The notes under the pieces were generated by a model that saw only the letters and a program-made list of their open reading frames with translations, was not told where the DNA came from and made no database searches. This document shows, one piece after another, positions 50,501-59,894 of a stretch of DNA of 64,000 bases. The stretch is from assembly GCA_964638675.1 (NCBI GenBank), contig CAZXAU010000002.1, positions 124,001 through 188,000 of the forward strand. Reading direction: 5' to 3'. Within the stretch, counting starts at the first letter, position 1. Every line of letters begins with the position of its first letter. Made by a program: the position numbers and the translations under genes. The DNA comes from SIG714 sp964638675. Its GTDB lineage: Bacteria; Bacillota; Clostridia; Oscillospirales; CAG-272.

Positions 50501-53500
50501 CCTGTGTCAGCTTCAATATATCTTCCTCACAGTACATGGAGGAAAATGCCGAATCTCGGCGTGTCATAAATTTAAATTCTCTGCCCTTGGACAAGGAGAT
50601 ACCAAGCACTGTTTTTTTGTGTCCCTTCGAGCGTTCCTTGTTTGTAAAGGTCAGAATACGCATATCCTTGTCATATTCCGAGCTTACCGACAATGCCGAA
50701 AAGGTGGGATGTGATAAAAATGACCTTGCTGAATCAAGTACAGGTTCAAATGCTATTACCGTAGTGGCACTGTCAAATTTACCCTTCAGATCTACTGTAA
50801 GTGCTACAGAATTGAAATGTCCAGAGAGTGTCATGGAGCATTCTGCCGAGAAGCAGCCTGACTTTGCTGAGAAAACTATTTTATCGCCCGATGCAAAAAG
50901 CAGACCGTCTTTTGTTATATCGACAGTTTCACCGCATGCAGATACAATTACGTGAACGGTACGCAAAATTCCCCTTCGGTCAAAGAAAGGGTATGTGACG
51001 GCTTTACCCCTGTAAAAAAGTGATACTCCCCTGTTTTTCACAGCAGATATTCTTGTGCTTCCGTTGGATATCGAAAATGAATGATATTCATTTCCGACAC
51101 GGCTTTCAAATGCAACCGGGTGTAAAGTGTTTCGTGTCAATGCGGCATTCTCATCTGCCATGTCGATCAGAGAATCTGATTTGGTATATACAGGAGGCTT
51201 TTCACACAGAAGAGTTGTAAAAGCACGAACGCTTGGCCTTGAAATAAAGGCTTTTCTTATTGCCCCTTCAAAACAAAAGTTTGCACTTTGCAGCATACTC
51301 ATTCCGATATGGTGAGACATATAACTTCTGACTATCGCACGTCCGTTTCCCAATCGGGAGGGCGTTGAATCTATAGCTTCATAAAAACCGTATTTACCGT
51401 AAGCTCCGAAGTCCCTGATTCTTTCAAGATTACCGATAACAGTGTCGGGAAATCGCTCAAGAACAAGAAATGAGGAATAGGGCGATATTACATCCTGATC
51501 TCTTACCGCAATATCCCCTGCGAGCTTTGAAGCACCGAAAGCACGGTATTGATAGTTCATATCCGAATCAAAGCTGTAATATCCCGATTCCGAGCGTCCC
51601 CACATGCCGGCTGTTTTCTGCTCTTTTTGTATCATAAAAGCAGAGTGCAGTGCCTCGTTTATCAATCCGCCCTGATAATCGGGAAGAAAGACCGAAGGGA
51701 GAAAGTATTCAAACATACTGCCCGACCATGATTTGATCCCTATCTGTCCGTGATAGAGAAATGTCGGTTTTGACAGTCCTGACCAGCACTCATCGGGCAT
51801 ACCGTATTCGCAAAGTGAAATATATGCGGCGGTTCGTGATTCACTCATCAGCATGTCATAGCAATTATCACACAGCTTTTTGTTACTAAGATCATACCCT
51901 ACCGAAAGAAGCTTTTTCCTATCGCTTATAAGGAATGAAAAATCGGTATTTTCTATTATTTTTTCACCTCTTGAAACGATTCCTTCAAAGCCCTTTCTGT
52001 CTTTGACCAACGAAACAAGGCAGATAATGCAGGCGATAAAATTTCCGCTGTCCACGCTTGATATAAATGGTGTACCTATTACCGAAAGATCGCTCGTGCT
52101 GTACCAATTGTAAAGATGACCTCTGTACATCGGAAGCTTTTCGATGGTATCAAAGCAATCGTTAAGACGTTTCAGACATTCGCCCTCATCTATGAGAGAG
52201 AACATTTCGGCACAGGGAATGCAGAGAAGATAAAGCCCGATATTTGTAGGTGAGGTTCTCTCGGCAATAGCGTTTTTCGGCATCTCACTGTAGTTATCTG
52301 GAGGTAGAAAATGCGTTTTTTCGCCGACAAAGTCGCTGAAGTACTTCCATATATCCCTGCAATATTCGCGCACCTTATCTTTTTGAGCATCGGTTATTCT
52401 CTTTTTGTAAAAGCTTACTTTTGAAATTGAATATGCTGTGACAGGAAAGAGCACCCACAGAAATGCGAAGAAATCAAATATCGCCAAATGCGAAAACAAG
52501 AAGAATAAAACGCCCGATATAACCGAAGAGATATATTTTTTCGCAAACAAAGGAAATGTCAGTTTCCCCGAATTCGCACTTTCGGCAGTGACCCATTCGA
52601 GCAAATGCCTGTGGGATACGGTCATTCTCCAGAGGGAGCGGAAGACGGCATCAAGAGAGATCAGAGCTTTTGTCGGGATCTCGCTGATAGAATAAACGGT
52701 TTTACAGAATGAATGAAATATTCCCTGATGTGCAAGAGAACGGTAAAGCGGAACATTTCCGATGGCATCGAGCAATGAGTGAAAAAATGGTATCAATATC
52801 GGAAGCACAGCGATCAAAGCGGTATACAACGATGTCCTGCTTCTTATACATACGGCACAAATGAGGGCCGCCATACGGAAGATCGGCTGAAGACATCCGA
52901 TTATATTTCCGCTTATCATTGTCCTTGAGAGCTTTCCGAGAGGATTTCTGACCTTTTGACCGTCCTCATTTATTACACTGCCGAACAGGTGAGGAATGCA
53001 TTGAATATCCCCTCTTGTCCAGCGGTGATAGCGTTTATAATAGGATATTGTGTTTGATGGGCATCCCTCGCTCAGTTGTGTGTCAGACAGAAAAGCACAC
53101 CTGCAATATGCGCCCTCAAGCGTATCGTGACTCAGGATCGTTTCACATGCAAATCTGCCGCTGAGCAAAGTATAAAAAACTTCGATATCGATAATTCCCT
53201 TGCCGCAGAAAATTCCTCTCCCAAACAGTGATTGCCAGATATCAAAGGAGGTGTCTTTGTAGCCGTCATTTCCGCCTGCACCGAACATTATACTGCCGAG
53301 GGCGGTTTGGGACGAGCTTTTCATGCTTATACAGCATTTCGGTTGCATCATTGCATGTCCTTTGACAACAACTCCGTTTTCGATTATCGGCTTATTGCGT
53401 GGGTGTGACATTGTAAGCACCATACGTTCTATCCCACGGTAACCCACTTCGGTATCGCTGTCAAGCGTCACGAGATACTTTATCTTCCGAAGCTCTTCTG

Positions 53501-54638
53501 CAGAAAAAATAACTGTGTCAAACCCTTTCGTTTTTCCGAGCAAAAATCCGGCAATATCAAGTATCGCCCCTCTCTTTCTCTCTTTTCCGACATAGCTTTT
53601 TTCACTTTTATGGTATACTCTCGGTCTGATAAAAAGGCAGAATTCTCCGTTATATTTGCGGTTGAGTTCGTTAATTCCGTCCTTCAGCAGATTTATTGTA
53701 ACATCATCCCCGGGTTGCGACTGATGCTTTGATTCGGCAAGGTCTATGAGCAGTCCGAATAAAAACGATGAAGCTTTATTTCTGTTCCGACAATCTTCTA
53801 TTGCCGTTAACAGCGATGATGTGTTTTTCTCATTTGCAATACCTGTGATAACTGTCAGAGTTCCGGGCATTTCCTTTACGGCTTTTTTATCGAGTCTCGG
53901 AACTCCAAACGAATGCAGTTTTCTTGACAGAATTGAGACGCAAACATATTTTACACTTTCGTATACAGATAATACAAGCAGCAGTGCCGGCAAAATTCCG
54001 ATAAAGAGAATTATGGGAATGCAAAGAAGCAATGTCAGCGACAAAAGCAGCGGAAACCAGACATCAGATATTGCAGGTGTATTGAATATGTCCTCGGGTG
54101 CGATATTTGCCGCCTGTATCTCATCGATCCTATGCTTTTTGGCATATGAATAAACCCTTCGCCGTATATCTGCTCTCGTTTCACTGTCGGATATTTTGTA
54201 ATAGATAAGATCACGCTTTTTCAGTATCCGATTGACAATTGATGTGTTTTCGTAAAATTCATCATAATCAAAATTGTCCAACGAGCGAAGAAGATAGAAG
54301 CAGTTATCCGATTTCCGTGTGAATGACCTATCATATCCTGCATCGTAAAGAGTATTTAAATTTGAAAAGCAATATCTTATGACCGAATAAACAAACAACG
54401 AAAGTTCGCTGTCCTGAATATCATTTATTTCCTTAATAAGGTTGGAGAGCTCATCGGCAGTTATTTTCCGATCAATTCCGCTCAGAGACCTTTCAATCGT
54501 TCTGTATACTCTTTGCGATTTTCTGTAATTTGTTTTGGGTGCCTGCTTCAACTGCGAAGCGTAGCGTGAAAGCAGATATATTTCATGAGAGCCCTTATAT
54601 TTGATAAGTACTTTTTCTGCAAGCTTTTTGTCTTTCAT
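47544..54638 (-). CDS. Cyclic beta-1,2-glucan synthase-like protein (NdvB/GT84-GH94 type)
   Basis: The 2,364-residue protein combines the parts of cyclic beta-1,2-glucan synthases. There are membrane helices near residues 190-235, then a glycosyltransferase region with VTLDSDTEVG near 391 and RYHRWTRGD near 533, further membrane segments to about 760, a middle domain with KSWSGSMFEYFLPSVFLPDY near 980, and a C-terminal phosphorylase-like domain with EGDVLHWWHEDDL near 1945 and a CDWNDG acid motif near 2053. It may make, cyclise and trim beta-1,2-glucans at the membrane. The family is best known in Proteobacteria; a complete copy in a Clostridium-type genome is notable. No partner exporter is nearby. 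Confidence 0.88.
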   Translation of the reverse strand: MKDKKLAEKVLIKYKGSHEIYLLSRYASQLKQAPKTNYRKSQRVYRTIERSLSGIDRKITADELSNLIKEINDIQDSELSLFVYSVIRYCFSNLNTLYDAGYDRSFTRKSDNCFYLLRSLDNFDYDEFYENTSIVNRILKKRDLIYYKISDSETRADIRRRVYSYAKKHRIDEIQAANIAPEDIFNTPAISDVWFPLLLSLTLLLCIPIILFIGILPALLLVLSVYESVKYVCVSILSRKLHSFGVPRLDKKAVKEMPGTLTVITGIANEKNTSSLLTAIEDCRNRNKASSFLFGLLIDLAESKHQSQPGDDVTINLLKDGINELNRKYNGEFCLFIRPRVYHKSEKSYVGKERKRGAILDIAGFLLGKTKGFDTVIFSAEELRKIKYLVTLDSDTEVGYRGIERMVLTMSHPRNKPIIENGVVVKGHAMMQPKCCISMKSSSQTALGSIMFGAGGNDGYKDTSFDIWQSLFGRGIFCGKGIIDIEVFYTLLSGRFACETILSHDTLEGAYCRCAFLSDTQLSEGCPSNTISYYKRYHRWTRGDIQCIPHLFGSVINEDGQKVRNPLGKLSRTMISGNIIGCLQPIFRMAALICAVCIRSRTSLYTALIAVLPILIPFFHSLLDAIGNVPLYRSLAHQGIFHSFCKTVYSISEIPTKALISLDAVFRSLWRMTVSHRHLLEWVTAESANSGKLTFPLFAKKYISSVISGVLFFLFSHLAIFDFFAFLWVLFPVTAYSISKVSFYKKRITDAQKDKVREYCRDIWKYFSDFVGEKTHFLPPDNYSEMPKNAIAERTSPTNIGLYLLCIPCAEMFSLIDEGECLKRLNDCFDTIEKLPMYRGHLYNWYSTSDLSVIGTPFISSVDSGNFIACIICLVSLVKDRKGFEGIVSRGEKIIENTDFSFLISDRKKLLSVGYDLSNKKLCDNCYDMLMSESRTAAYISLCEYGMPDECWSGLSKPTFLYHGQIGIKSWSGSMFEYFLPSVFLPDYQGGLINEALHSAFMIQKEQKTAGMWGRSESGYYSFDSDMNYQYRAFGASKLAGDIAVRDQDVISPYSSFLVLERFPDTVIGNLERIRDFGAYGKYGFYEAIDSTPSRLGNGRAIVRSYMSHHIGMSMLQSANFCFEGAIRKAFISRPSVRAFTTLLCEKPPVYTKSDSLIDMADENAALTRNTLHPVAFESRVGNEYHSFSISNGSTRISAVKNRGVSLFYRGKAVTYPFFDRRGILRTVHVIVSACGETVDITKDGLLFASGDKIVFSAKSGCFSAECSMTLSGHFNSVALTVDLKGKFDSATTVIAFEPVLDSARSFLSHPTFSALSVSSEYDKDMRILTFTNKERSKGHKKTVLGISLSKGREFKFMTRRDSAFSSMYCEEDILKLTQVDFDNKDGGCIHPYCAVKTSSVKLDGRYLLEGIIALGENKSDVYAQINACRKEKKLLSTAFSRSIQGFSSRIMSLCGCGEETLRLLSVLRVEFLCSDSVNTSEMSTRSGLPDKNAIYSVGISGDIPIVLLNIIDDPDLSILRTISLFAGACGYASLLGEPFDLVIAYKNDSDQYNAPNRSALMSALNGISCDHIKLVREGESDRIYPFCNICEDISSETISSVLIAEHQRRADKLISSGSEVKNRMYGMTGKKRIGEFRENGFLIKRGESKRPWSYIYSTAEFGTLLTENSLGFTWYKNSHEGRLSEWSNDPLLEFCGERILFSENGIEYDLLSFSESLLFGYSNAEYKGSVDRIAFTLSVGIFKDRPMKYFTVTFYNQRDSEASLDVRLAITPEFECGKKVRYREKDDGLYKVYSLLYKKGDFDYSIFASTKVRKLHLSPGEKTTIFFSLGAFSRDNEKDYYRFTDIRLNEKNISAAKNEYLSLFQPALCKFRLECNDKALERMFNFYLIYGTIAVRIYARSGFYQSSGAIGFRDQLQDSLCMVYNDSTLLRNQLIASAAHQFREGDVLHWWHEDDLTGVCRGVRTKCSDDLLFLVFGACEYSEITGDLSIFSETADYLYSDSLNENESERYILPQKCNMPESFFWHCTRALDLSLSRRNDSGVSLMGSCDWNDGFSAVGIKGIGTSIFTSRLLQICLERFSRVCDKFSEKNLAKRYREYACEISKAIEKEFWNGEYYIRGSYDNGKAIGGADCDECRIDLLGQAFSAFALGRNERTLTAMSKAYETLFDSKNGIMPLFSPPFDDGSQDPGYIKAYIPGVRENGGEYTHAAMWFSLALFRLGMSEEGYRVLNGANPASIFEDKKRFESYGGEPYAVAGDIYTNPGHYGRAGWTHYTGSAGWMYRTILTGLLGYSEKDGKYFSISPSLSAGFDSFSLRVSKYDTVYNIQCELSDEDKYILDGKESINKFIFDKKEHFLKIKVAKI

Positions 54639-54720
54639 ACATGTATTTCCTTTCAGGTGATACTTTGAGTATTATCGTCAGGAAATAATAAAAATATGCT
54701 GTCTTTGTATTCTTTGTCTA

Positions 54721-54749
54721 TTGATTTTAAAACATGAATGTGGTAAAAT
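54721..54749 (+). promoter_or_regulatory. Promoter of RnfC-like gene
   Basis: TTGATT (54721-54726), 17 bases and TAAAAT (54744-54749) lie 33 bases before the ATG at 54783. They provide a clear start for the two-gene RnfCD-like operon, which is divergent from the large glucan synthase gene. Confidence 0.7.
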
Positions 54750-54782
54750 AATAGTGTGAACGGTCTGAAAGGTGGAGATAAA

Positions 54783-55808
54783 ATGAGTCAGGGTATAAAA
54801 ATATCGATTAGCGGAATCAGATATAAGTTTCCCCACACACCGCTTGACAGCTTTAATCTGAAAAGTTATTTGCTTTATGCAACGGGTAAAACCGAATATT
54901 CGGGCTTTGATTCGCTCCTGCCCGAGCTTTTCCTCCCGACATGCACGCCTGAGAACATTCTTGCCCGTTGTAAAGATGCACATTTGCCGTTTACCGAACG
55001 TATCTCGGGATTCATGCAGTCAGGTTGTGAAAAGGTTATCGTAAACTGTATGAACGGTTTTCATGTAGATGATACCGAAAAGCTCATCAACGGCACAAAA
55101 ATTCTGCTCATTGCACTTAAAGTCAGATCGGCAGTGTTTGCTCTTGACAGCTCTGACAAAGCAAGCCGTGATGCACTGTCACTGATAACCCCAAACAACA
55201 GAATGTTTTCAACTGTGAATCTCCCGTCTTTGTTTCCGGTTGCGAATAACCGCCTGCTTTCACTTTGTATGTATCCTTATACCAAAAGAAAGGCGGTCGC
55301 CGTCTTTTCTCCGCACGAGCTTGTCGCACTGTTCAATGCAACCGTTGCCGGCGAGGTCTATCACGGACATATAATCAGATTGGCATACGGTGATAAATAC
55401 CTTGACACATTCATCACGAGAGGATGTACGGTGTCCGATATTCTCAGCTTCGCTTCAAAATGCTTCGGAAACGAGCTTTCATGGGTAAAGGACGGACTTT
55501 CAGGGCTCGGAAGAGAGCTTGAAGGCGATTCGCTGATTCCGGATGATATCTCTGCTTTTTCTGTCGGCAAAGACAGGTCGGAAAAAAGAAATTGTGCCTG
55601 CTCAGGATGTGCCGTTTGCCGTGAGGTCTGCCCCTTTTCAATAAGACCTGATCTGCTGATGCTTTCAGGAAAATCGAATTCTGACGAGCTTGAGAGATGT
55701 GTACTTTGCGGTCTATGTGATGAATTCTGTCCGTCAGGAATTGAAATATCAAAAAAAATCTCTTCAATTAAAACACACCCCTTACAGGAGGATGTCTCAA
55801 ATGGCTGA
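54783..55808 (+). CDS. RnfC-like iron-sulfur protein (divergent, orphan)
   Basis: The 341-residue product starts at the ATG at 54783 behind GGTGGAGATAAA. Its C-terminal part has two iron-sulfur motifs: CACSGCAVCREVCPF (near residue 271) and CVLCGLCDEFCPSG (near 310), in the same positions as in RnfC and related respiratory subunits. The N-terminal nucleotide/FMN-binding glycine signature of RnfC (GRGGAGFP) is not present. It is followed by an RnfD-like gene with an 8-base overlap. No RnfA, B, E or G genes are nearby. It may be a remnant or an alternative redox subunit. Confidence 0.75.
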   Translation: MSQGIKISISGIRYKFPHTPLDSFNLKSYLLYATGKTEYSGFDSLLPELFLPTCTPENILARCKDAHLPFTERISGFMQSGCEKVIVNCMNGFHVDDTEKLINGTKILLIALKVRSAVFALDSSDKASRDALSLITPNNRMFSTVNLPSLFPVANNRLLSLCMYPYTKRKAVAVFSPHELVALFNATVAGEVYHGHIIRLAYGDKYLDTFITRGCTVSDILSFASKCFGNELSWVKDGLSGLGRELEGDSLIPDDISAFSVGKDRSEKRNCACSGCAVCREVCPFSIRPDLLMLSGKSNSDELERCVLCGLCDEFCPSGIEISKKISSIKTHPLQEDVSNG

Positions 55809-56679
55809 AAGGATCAAAAGCGAAATAAGACGTATTTTTTCTGCAAACCTGATAACCCTGTCGCTCATTCCATGCCTGATATTTGCCGCTGTCAACCTTT
55901 CATTTACGGCAATTGTCAAGATATGCTTATCATGCACCACTGCGGCGCTCTGCGAGCTTGTGTATTCATCAGCAACTAAAAAAAGATTTGATGTGACAAT
56001 TATCCCTCTTTCGCTTCTTTCTGCCATAGCGATCCCTGGTACAATCTCCCCCATCCTGTTTGTTTTGTGCGGAATTGCGGTATATGCACTAATATACGCC
56101 TTCAGATATATAAGACCTTATTCAGGGGTGTGTATTCCTGCCCTTGCGTTTTCTGTCATGTCGCTTTTCTTCAGTTCGTACACCCCGGCTGACAGTATCG
56201 TTGCCGGATATATGCCGGACGGTCTGTTTGTAAAAAATCTTATCATTGGTAATTATACACTCGGAATGACGGTCTGCTCATCTGTCCTTTGCCTGATTGC
56301 GACAATTGTAATTCTCTCGGTATCGGGTAAAATAAGATTCTCCGATGCACTGATATCTGCAATTTCATTCGGATATTTTGTTTCGCTTCTCTGCGAGGGA
56401 AACGGGATCACATCGCTCACCATGATAAGCTTTACTCTTTTTGACGGAAAAATATTTTTCCCACTTACACTTCTTTCCGTACTCAAAGGATATTCACTTC
56501 CTGCATCTTCGCCGATAATGTCAAAAGTGTTCCTGGTTGCACAGTCCGCTCTTACGGCGTATCTCATATGTAAGGGTATAACATACGGTGCATATTATTC
56601 TCTGACGGTCTTTTCATTTTTTGCACTGACAATTGAAAAAACGGCATATCGGTATAACCTGAGACTGTTGCTGATATGA
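55801..56679 (+). CDS. RnfD-like membrane protein (divergent, orphan)
   Basis: The 292-residue product has about eight to nine hydrophobic segments and parts that recall RnfD/NqrB (RFDVTIIPLSLLSAIAIPGTIS, IIGNYTLGMTVCSSVLCLIATIVILSVSGKIR, again separated at helices). The flavin-attachment Ser/Thr motif expected of RnfD is not seen at the usual place. I chose the ATG at 55801, eight bases inside the preceding gene, because AGGAGGATGTCTCAA precedes it. It should anchor the RnfC-like partner at the membrane. Confidence 0.72.
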   Translation: MAERIKSEIRRIFSANLITLSLIPCLIFAAVNLSFTAIVKICLSCTTAALCELVYSSATKKRFDVTIIPLSLLSAIAIPGTISPILFVLCGIAVYALIYAFRYIRPYSGVCIPALAFSVMSLFFSSYTPADSIVAGYMPDGLFVKNLIIGNYTLGMTVCSSVLCLIATIVILSVSGKIRFSDALISAISFGYFVSLLCEGNGITSLTMISFTLFDGKIFFPLTLLSVLKGYSLPASSPIMSKVFLVAQSALTAYLICKGITYGAYYSLTVFSFFALTIEKTAYRYNLRLLLI

Positions 56680-56721
56680 CGGTAAAATATTATGTTATGT
56701 ATTGGTTAGATCACAGTAAAA

Positions 56722-56768
56722 TAAAAAACCGGAAAGGCAGTTTTAAAACAACACTTTTCCGATTTTTT
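56722..56768. terminator. Bidirectional terminator after RnfD-like gene
   Basis: AAAAAACCGGAAAG pairs with CTTTTCCGATTTTTT around a 14-base loop. T tracts are present on both strands, so it serves the Rnf-like operon and the facing NUDIX gene. Confidence 0.8.
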
Positions 56769-56834
56769 GATATTTCATATGGAAATATTTTTCTATCAAC
56801 TCTGTTTTTCTATATTGGCGGGGTAGACAGAAAA

Positions 56835-57359
56835 TCAGATCATTCCCCGTTCTCTCATGGCCTTTGTAACTGCAGCAGTATAGCTCGAGTTGACATTAGA
56901 TGTCGAATTCAGCATACGAAGGAGCTCCTTGGGCGATGACAGCTTGACACTGTCCACCTCTTCTTTTTGAAGAGTGAGGGTCTGAATGTTGAATTTACAC
57001 CTTACAAAATATATATCAATAAAGCTGCGCCGCCGCTTGATTCTTTCGACAAATTCAAAGCTTGACTGGTCAAGAGAAAGTCCGAGCTCCTCTTTTGCTT
57101 CCCGAATTCCGGCATTCATACTTTCTTCGCCGGCTGTAACAGCACCGCAGGTAATGCTCCATTCACCCGGAAGGGATTTTTTCAGCTTTGACCTTTTCTG
57201 AACAAGAAACATTCCCTTGGGGTTGTGTATGAACAAATGCACTGAAAGCGAGAATTCACCGTTCCCGATAACGCTCCCACGTTCGATGACTTTACCTGTC
57301 TTGTTGCCGTTTTCATTATATATATCGAGAAATTCATTCTCTTTTTTGCAATCTACCAT
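56835..57359 (-). CDS. NUDIX hydrolase, isopentenyl-diphosphate-isomerase-like
   Basis: The 174-residue product contains a complete NUDIX box GAVTAGEESMNAGIREAKEE (continuing LGL) near residues 85-107, so it can hydrolyse nucleoside diphosphate-X substrates. The N-terminal part (FLDIYNENGNKTGKVIERG) and CNFQTLTL-like C-terminal segment recall the IDI-type group. I chose the ATG at 57359 with AAGGGGGAG upstream; a longer frame to 57398 is possible. No operon partner is evident. The substrate is unknown. Confidence 0.88.
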   Translation of the reverse strand: MVDCKKENEFLDIYNENGNKTGKVIERGSVIGNGEFSLSVHLFIHNPKGMFLVQKRSKLKKSLPGEWSITCGAVTAGEESMNAGIREAKEELGLSLDQSSFEFVERIKRRRSFIDIYFVRCKFNIQTLTLQKEEVDSVKLSSPKELLRMLNSTSNVNSSYTAAVTKAMRERGMI

Positions 57360-57574
57360 TCCCTGACTCCCCCTTGGTAATATACAAAACTTTATCATGT
57401 GAAAGACAAGCGATTATTTCAGCATTTTCAAACATTCTTTCAACATTGTTTTCAGAATTCCTTCACCTGTCTTACACATTCCCTGATTAAAATAGTATCA
57501 GTATATTTTTACGGTAAAACGATCGGAAATCCGATAAATACATATAGAAAATCGACCTGATGCACAGTTGAAAA

Positions 57575-58672
57575 TCAGACATTAAATCTGAAAAGAGTTA
57601 TGTCTCCGTCCTTCATTACATATTCCTTTCCTTCGGAACGGAGCAGACCCTTTTCACGGACGGTAACCGTGTTTCCGCCGCAGGCAACAAAATCGTCGTA
57701 TGCGATTATTTCCGCTCTGATAAACCCACGTTCAAAGTCGCTGTGGATCTTTCCTGCCGCCTGAGGAGCTTTTGTTCCCTTGACGATCGTCCATGCCCTG
57801 ACTTCCTTAGGACCTGCCGTAAGAAAGCTTATAAGTCCGAGAAGCGAATAGCTTTCCTTTATAAGCCTGTTAAGACCTCGTTCTTTTATTCCCAGTTCCT
57901 CGAGAAACGCAGCTGCATCATCGGCATCAAGCTCTGCAAGTTCAGCTTCGATCGATGCACATATCGGAATTATTCCCGAATTTTCAGCCTTTGCAAATTT
58001 TTCAAGTGCAGCATACGGCTTGCAGTTTTCTATTCCGGAAGCGATATCATCTTCCGAAACATTCGCTGCATAGATCACAGGCTTTGCCGACAAAAGCGGC
58101 ATATCGGCGATGATCTCACGTTCATCGTCAGTCATTGAAAATCCTCTTGCACTCTTTCCTTCGTTGAGGAAATCAAGCAGACGCCCGAGCAGTGCGATTT
58201 CGCTCTCTTTGCTCTTGTCACCCTTAAGAAGCTTTTCGGCTCTTTCTTTTCTTCTTTCAACGATCTCAATATCTGAGTAGATAAGCTCAAGGTTGATCGT
58301 TTCAACATCACGGATAGGATCGACCGAGCCGTCTACATGGATTATGTTCCCATCTTCAAAGCAACGTACTACATGTATAACCGAGTCAACCTCACGTATA
58401 TGGGAGAGAAACTTGTTTCCGAGTCCCTCACCTTTGCTTGCACCTCTTACAAGACCCGCTATATCGACAAATTCAATGGTTGCAGGAGTGTATTTTTCGG
58501 GTGAATAAATTCCTGCAAGATAATCAAGACGTTCATCGGGCACGCTTACGATGCCGACATTCGGCTCAATTGTGCAGAATGGGTAATTTGCCGCCCCTGC
58601 CCCGGCATTGGTGAGTGCATTAAAAAGTGTACTTTTTCCGACATTCGGAAGTCCTACGATTCCGAGCTTCAT
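57575..58672 (-). CDS. ychF: Redox-regulated ATPase/GTPase YchF
   Basis: The 365-residue product has G1 GLPNVGKSTLFNAL (residues 7-20), G2-G3 spacing with YPFCTIEPNVG and VDIAGLVRGASKGEG, and the NVSE at the G4 position that explains its ATP preference. A coiled region and a C-terminal TGS domain (TIVKGTKAPQAAGKIHSDFERGFIRAE, split at strands) follow. It binds ribosomes and affects stress responses. GAAAGGAACGG precedes the ATG. Confidence 0.97.
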   Translation of the reverse strand: MKLGIVGLPNVGKSTLFNALTNAGAGAANYPFCTIEPNVGIVSVPDERLDYLAGIYSPEKYTPATIEFVDIAGLVRGASKGEGLGNKFLSHIREVDSVIHVVRCFEDGNIIHVDGSVDPIRDVETINLELIYSDIEIVERRKERAEKLLKGDKSKESEIALLGRLLDFLNEGKSARGFSMTDDEREIIADMPLLSAKPVIYAANVSEDDIASGIENCKPYAALEKFAKAENSGIIPICASIEAELAELDADDAAAFLEELGIKERGLNRLIKESYSLLGLISFLTAGPKEVRAWTIVKGTKAPQAAGKIHSDFERGFIRAEIIAYDDFVACGGNTVTVREKGLLRSEGKEYVMKDGDITLFRFNV

Positions 58673-58867
58673 ATTTTTTGACCGTTCCTTTCATTTCCCC
58701 CCGCCGCACGGCAAGAGGTTGTTATATGTTTGAGTATAATTTTAAATATCTTTTTTGTAATACAGCATTATTATCATCATTAATTATAGAACATTTTTTG
58801 CGAATAATCAAGGCAATCGGGCAATAATATTTAAAAAAAATAATATTTATATATTTGTGTATATCTG

Positions 58868-58896
58868 TTGACAAAACATATAATTTGTTGTAAAAT
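58868..58896 (+). promoter_or_regulatory. Promoter of two-component operon
   Basis: TTGACA (58868-58873), 17 bases and TAAAAT (58891-58896) lie 50 bases before the response regulator. AT-rich sequence surrounds it. Confidence 0.8.
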
Positions 58897-58945
58897 ATAA
58901 CCAAATGAACGAATTAATAAAATAATCAATAAGGAGAGCCTAATT

Positions 58946-59641
58946 ATGATGGAAACGAAGATCCTCGTCATTGATGACGATGTGAATATTTGCGAAACTT
59001 TAACGGCATACCTTCGCGGAGAGGGCTATGACGTCAAGACTGTAAATGATGGAGTGGAAGGCTTTAATTCATTCAAGTCATATGATCCCGATATAGTTCT
59101 TCTCGATGTAATGCTTCCGAGAAAAGACGGCTGGGAGGTTTGCAGACAGATCAGAGAGATCCCCTCATCAAAGCCGATCATAATGATCACTGCAAAGGGG
59201 GAAACGTTCGATAAGGTTTACGGACTCGGACTCGGAGCGGACGATTTTCTGGTCAAGCCGTTTGACATGAAGGAACTTACCGCAAGAATCAAAGCGGTTC
59301 TTCGCCGTTCAGGACCTAAGGAAAATGTTGAATCGGATGAAGTCATCAAATTTGATAACATTGAAATAAGCAAGCAGAAATATGAGCTTAAACTGAAAGG
59401 CAAGAGCGTGGATATTCCTCCTAAGGAGCTCGTTTTGCTCTATTTTCTCGCTTCCAATTACAATCATGTTTTCACAAGGGACATGCTTTTGGACAAGGTT
59501 TGGGGCTTCGACTATCTCGGGGATTCCAGAACTGTCGATGTACATGTCAAGCGTCTGCGTGAAAAGCTTGACGGTGTTTCGGATCAGTGGTCGCTCAAGA
59601 CTGTCTGGGGCGTTGGCTATAAATTTGAAGTATATCAATAA
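58946..59641 (+). CDS. OmpR/PhoB-family response regulator
   Basis: The 231-residue product has a receiver domain with phosphorylation site Asp54 (VLLDVMLPRKDG), Asp pair near residues 10-12 and Lys at the end of strand 5 (VKPF). A winged-helix DNA-binding domain follows with the YELKLKGKSVDIPPKELVLLYFLASN and RTVDVHVKRLREKL segments, split in the sequence. It is paired with the kinase 253 bases downstream. AAGGAGAGCCTAATT precedes the start; ATG at 58949 is also possible. Confidence 0.95.
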   Translation: MMETKILVIDDDVNICETLTAYLRGEGYDVKTVNDGVEGFNSFKSYDPDIVLLDVMLPRKDGWEVCRQIREIPSSKPIIMITAKGETFDKVYGLGLGADDFLVKPFDMKELTARIKAVLRRSGPKENVESDEVIKFDNIEISKQKYELKLKGKSVDIPPKELVLLYFLASNYNHVFTRDMLLDKVWGFDYLGDSRTVDVHVKRLREKLDGVSDQWSLKTVWGVGYKFEVYQ

Positions 59642-59894
59642 TTTATATAACCGGAACTAAACCGGTAAAAATTTTAAGGACAGCACTGCACAATTTCTAC
59701 GGTGAGATCCTCCGACAATTCGTCCGCAAGCACTGTGTAAGATTCGGGCAAGAACAGCAGTCTTCGGTATCCTGTGCAAAACCAAACGGGCATTTATCGG
59801 CGGCTTCCGATTCGGCATTCACCGGAAAATGTGCGGTGTTGTTTTATTGTATTCCTACGGTTTCCGGGAAAACCTGAATGGAGGTTGATGAAGG

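Noticed and set aside
59642..59894. The gap between response regulator and kinase considered as a riboswitch or small gene
   Set aside because: I found no stable conserved-looking hairpin set of a known class and no supportable reading frame. It is left undescribed apart from the kinase note.
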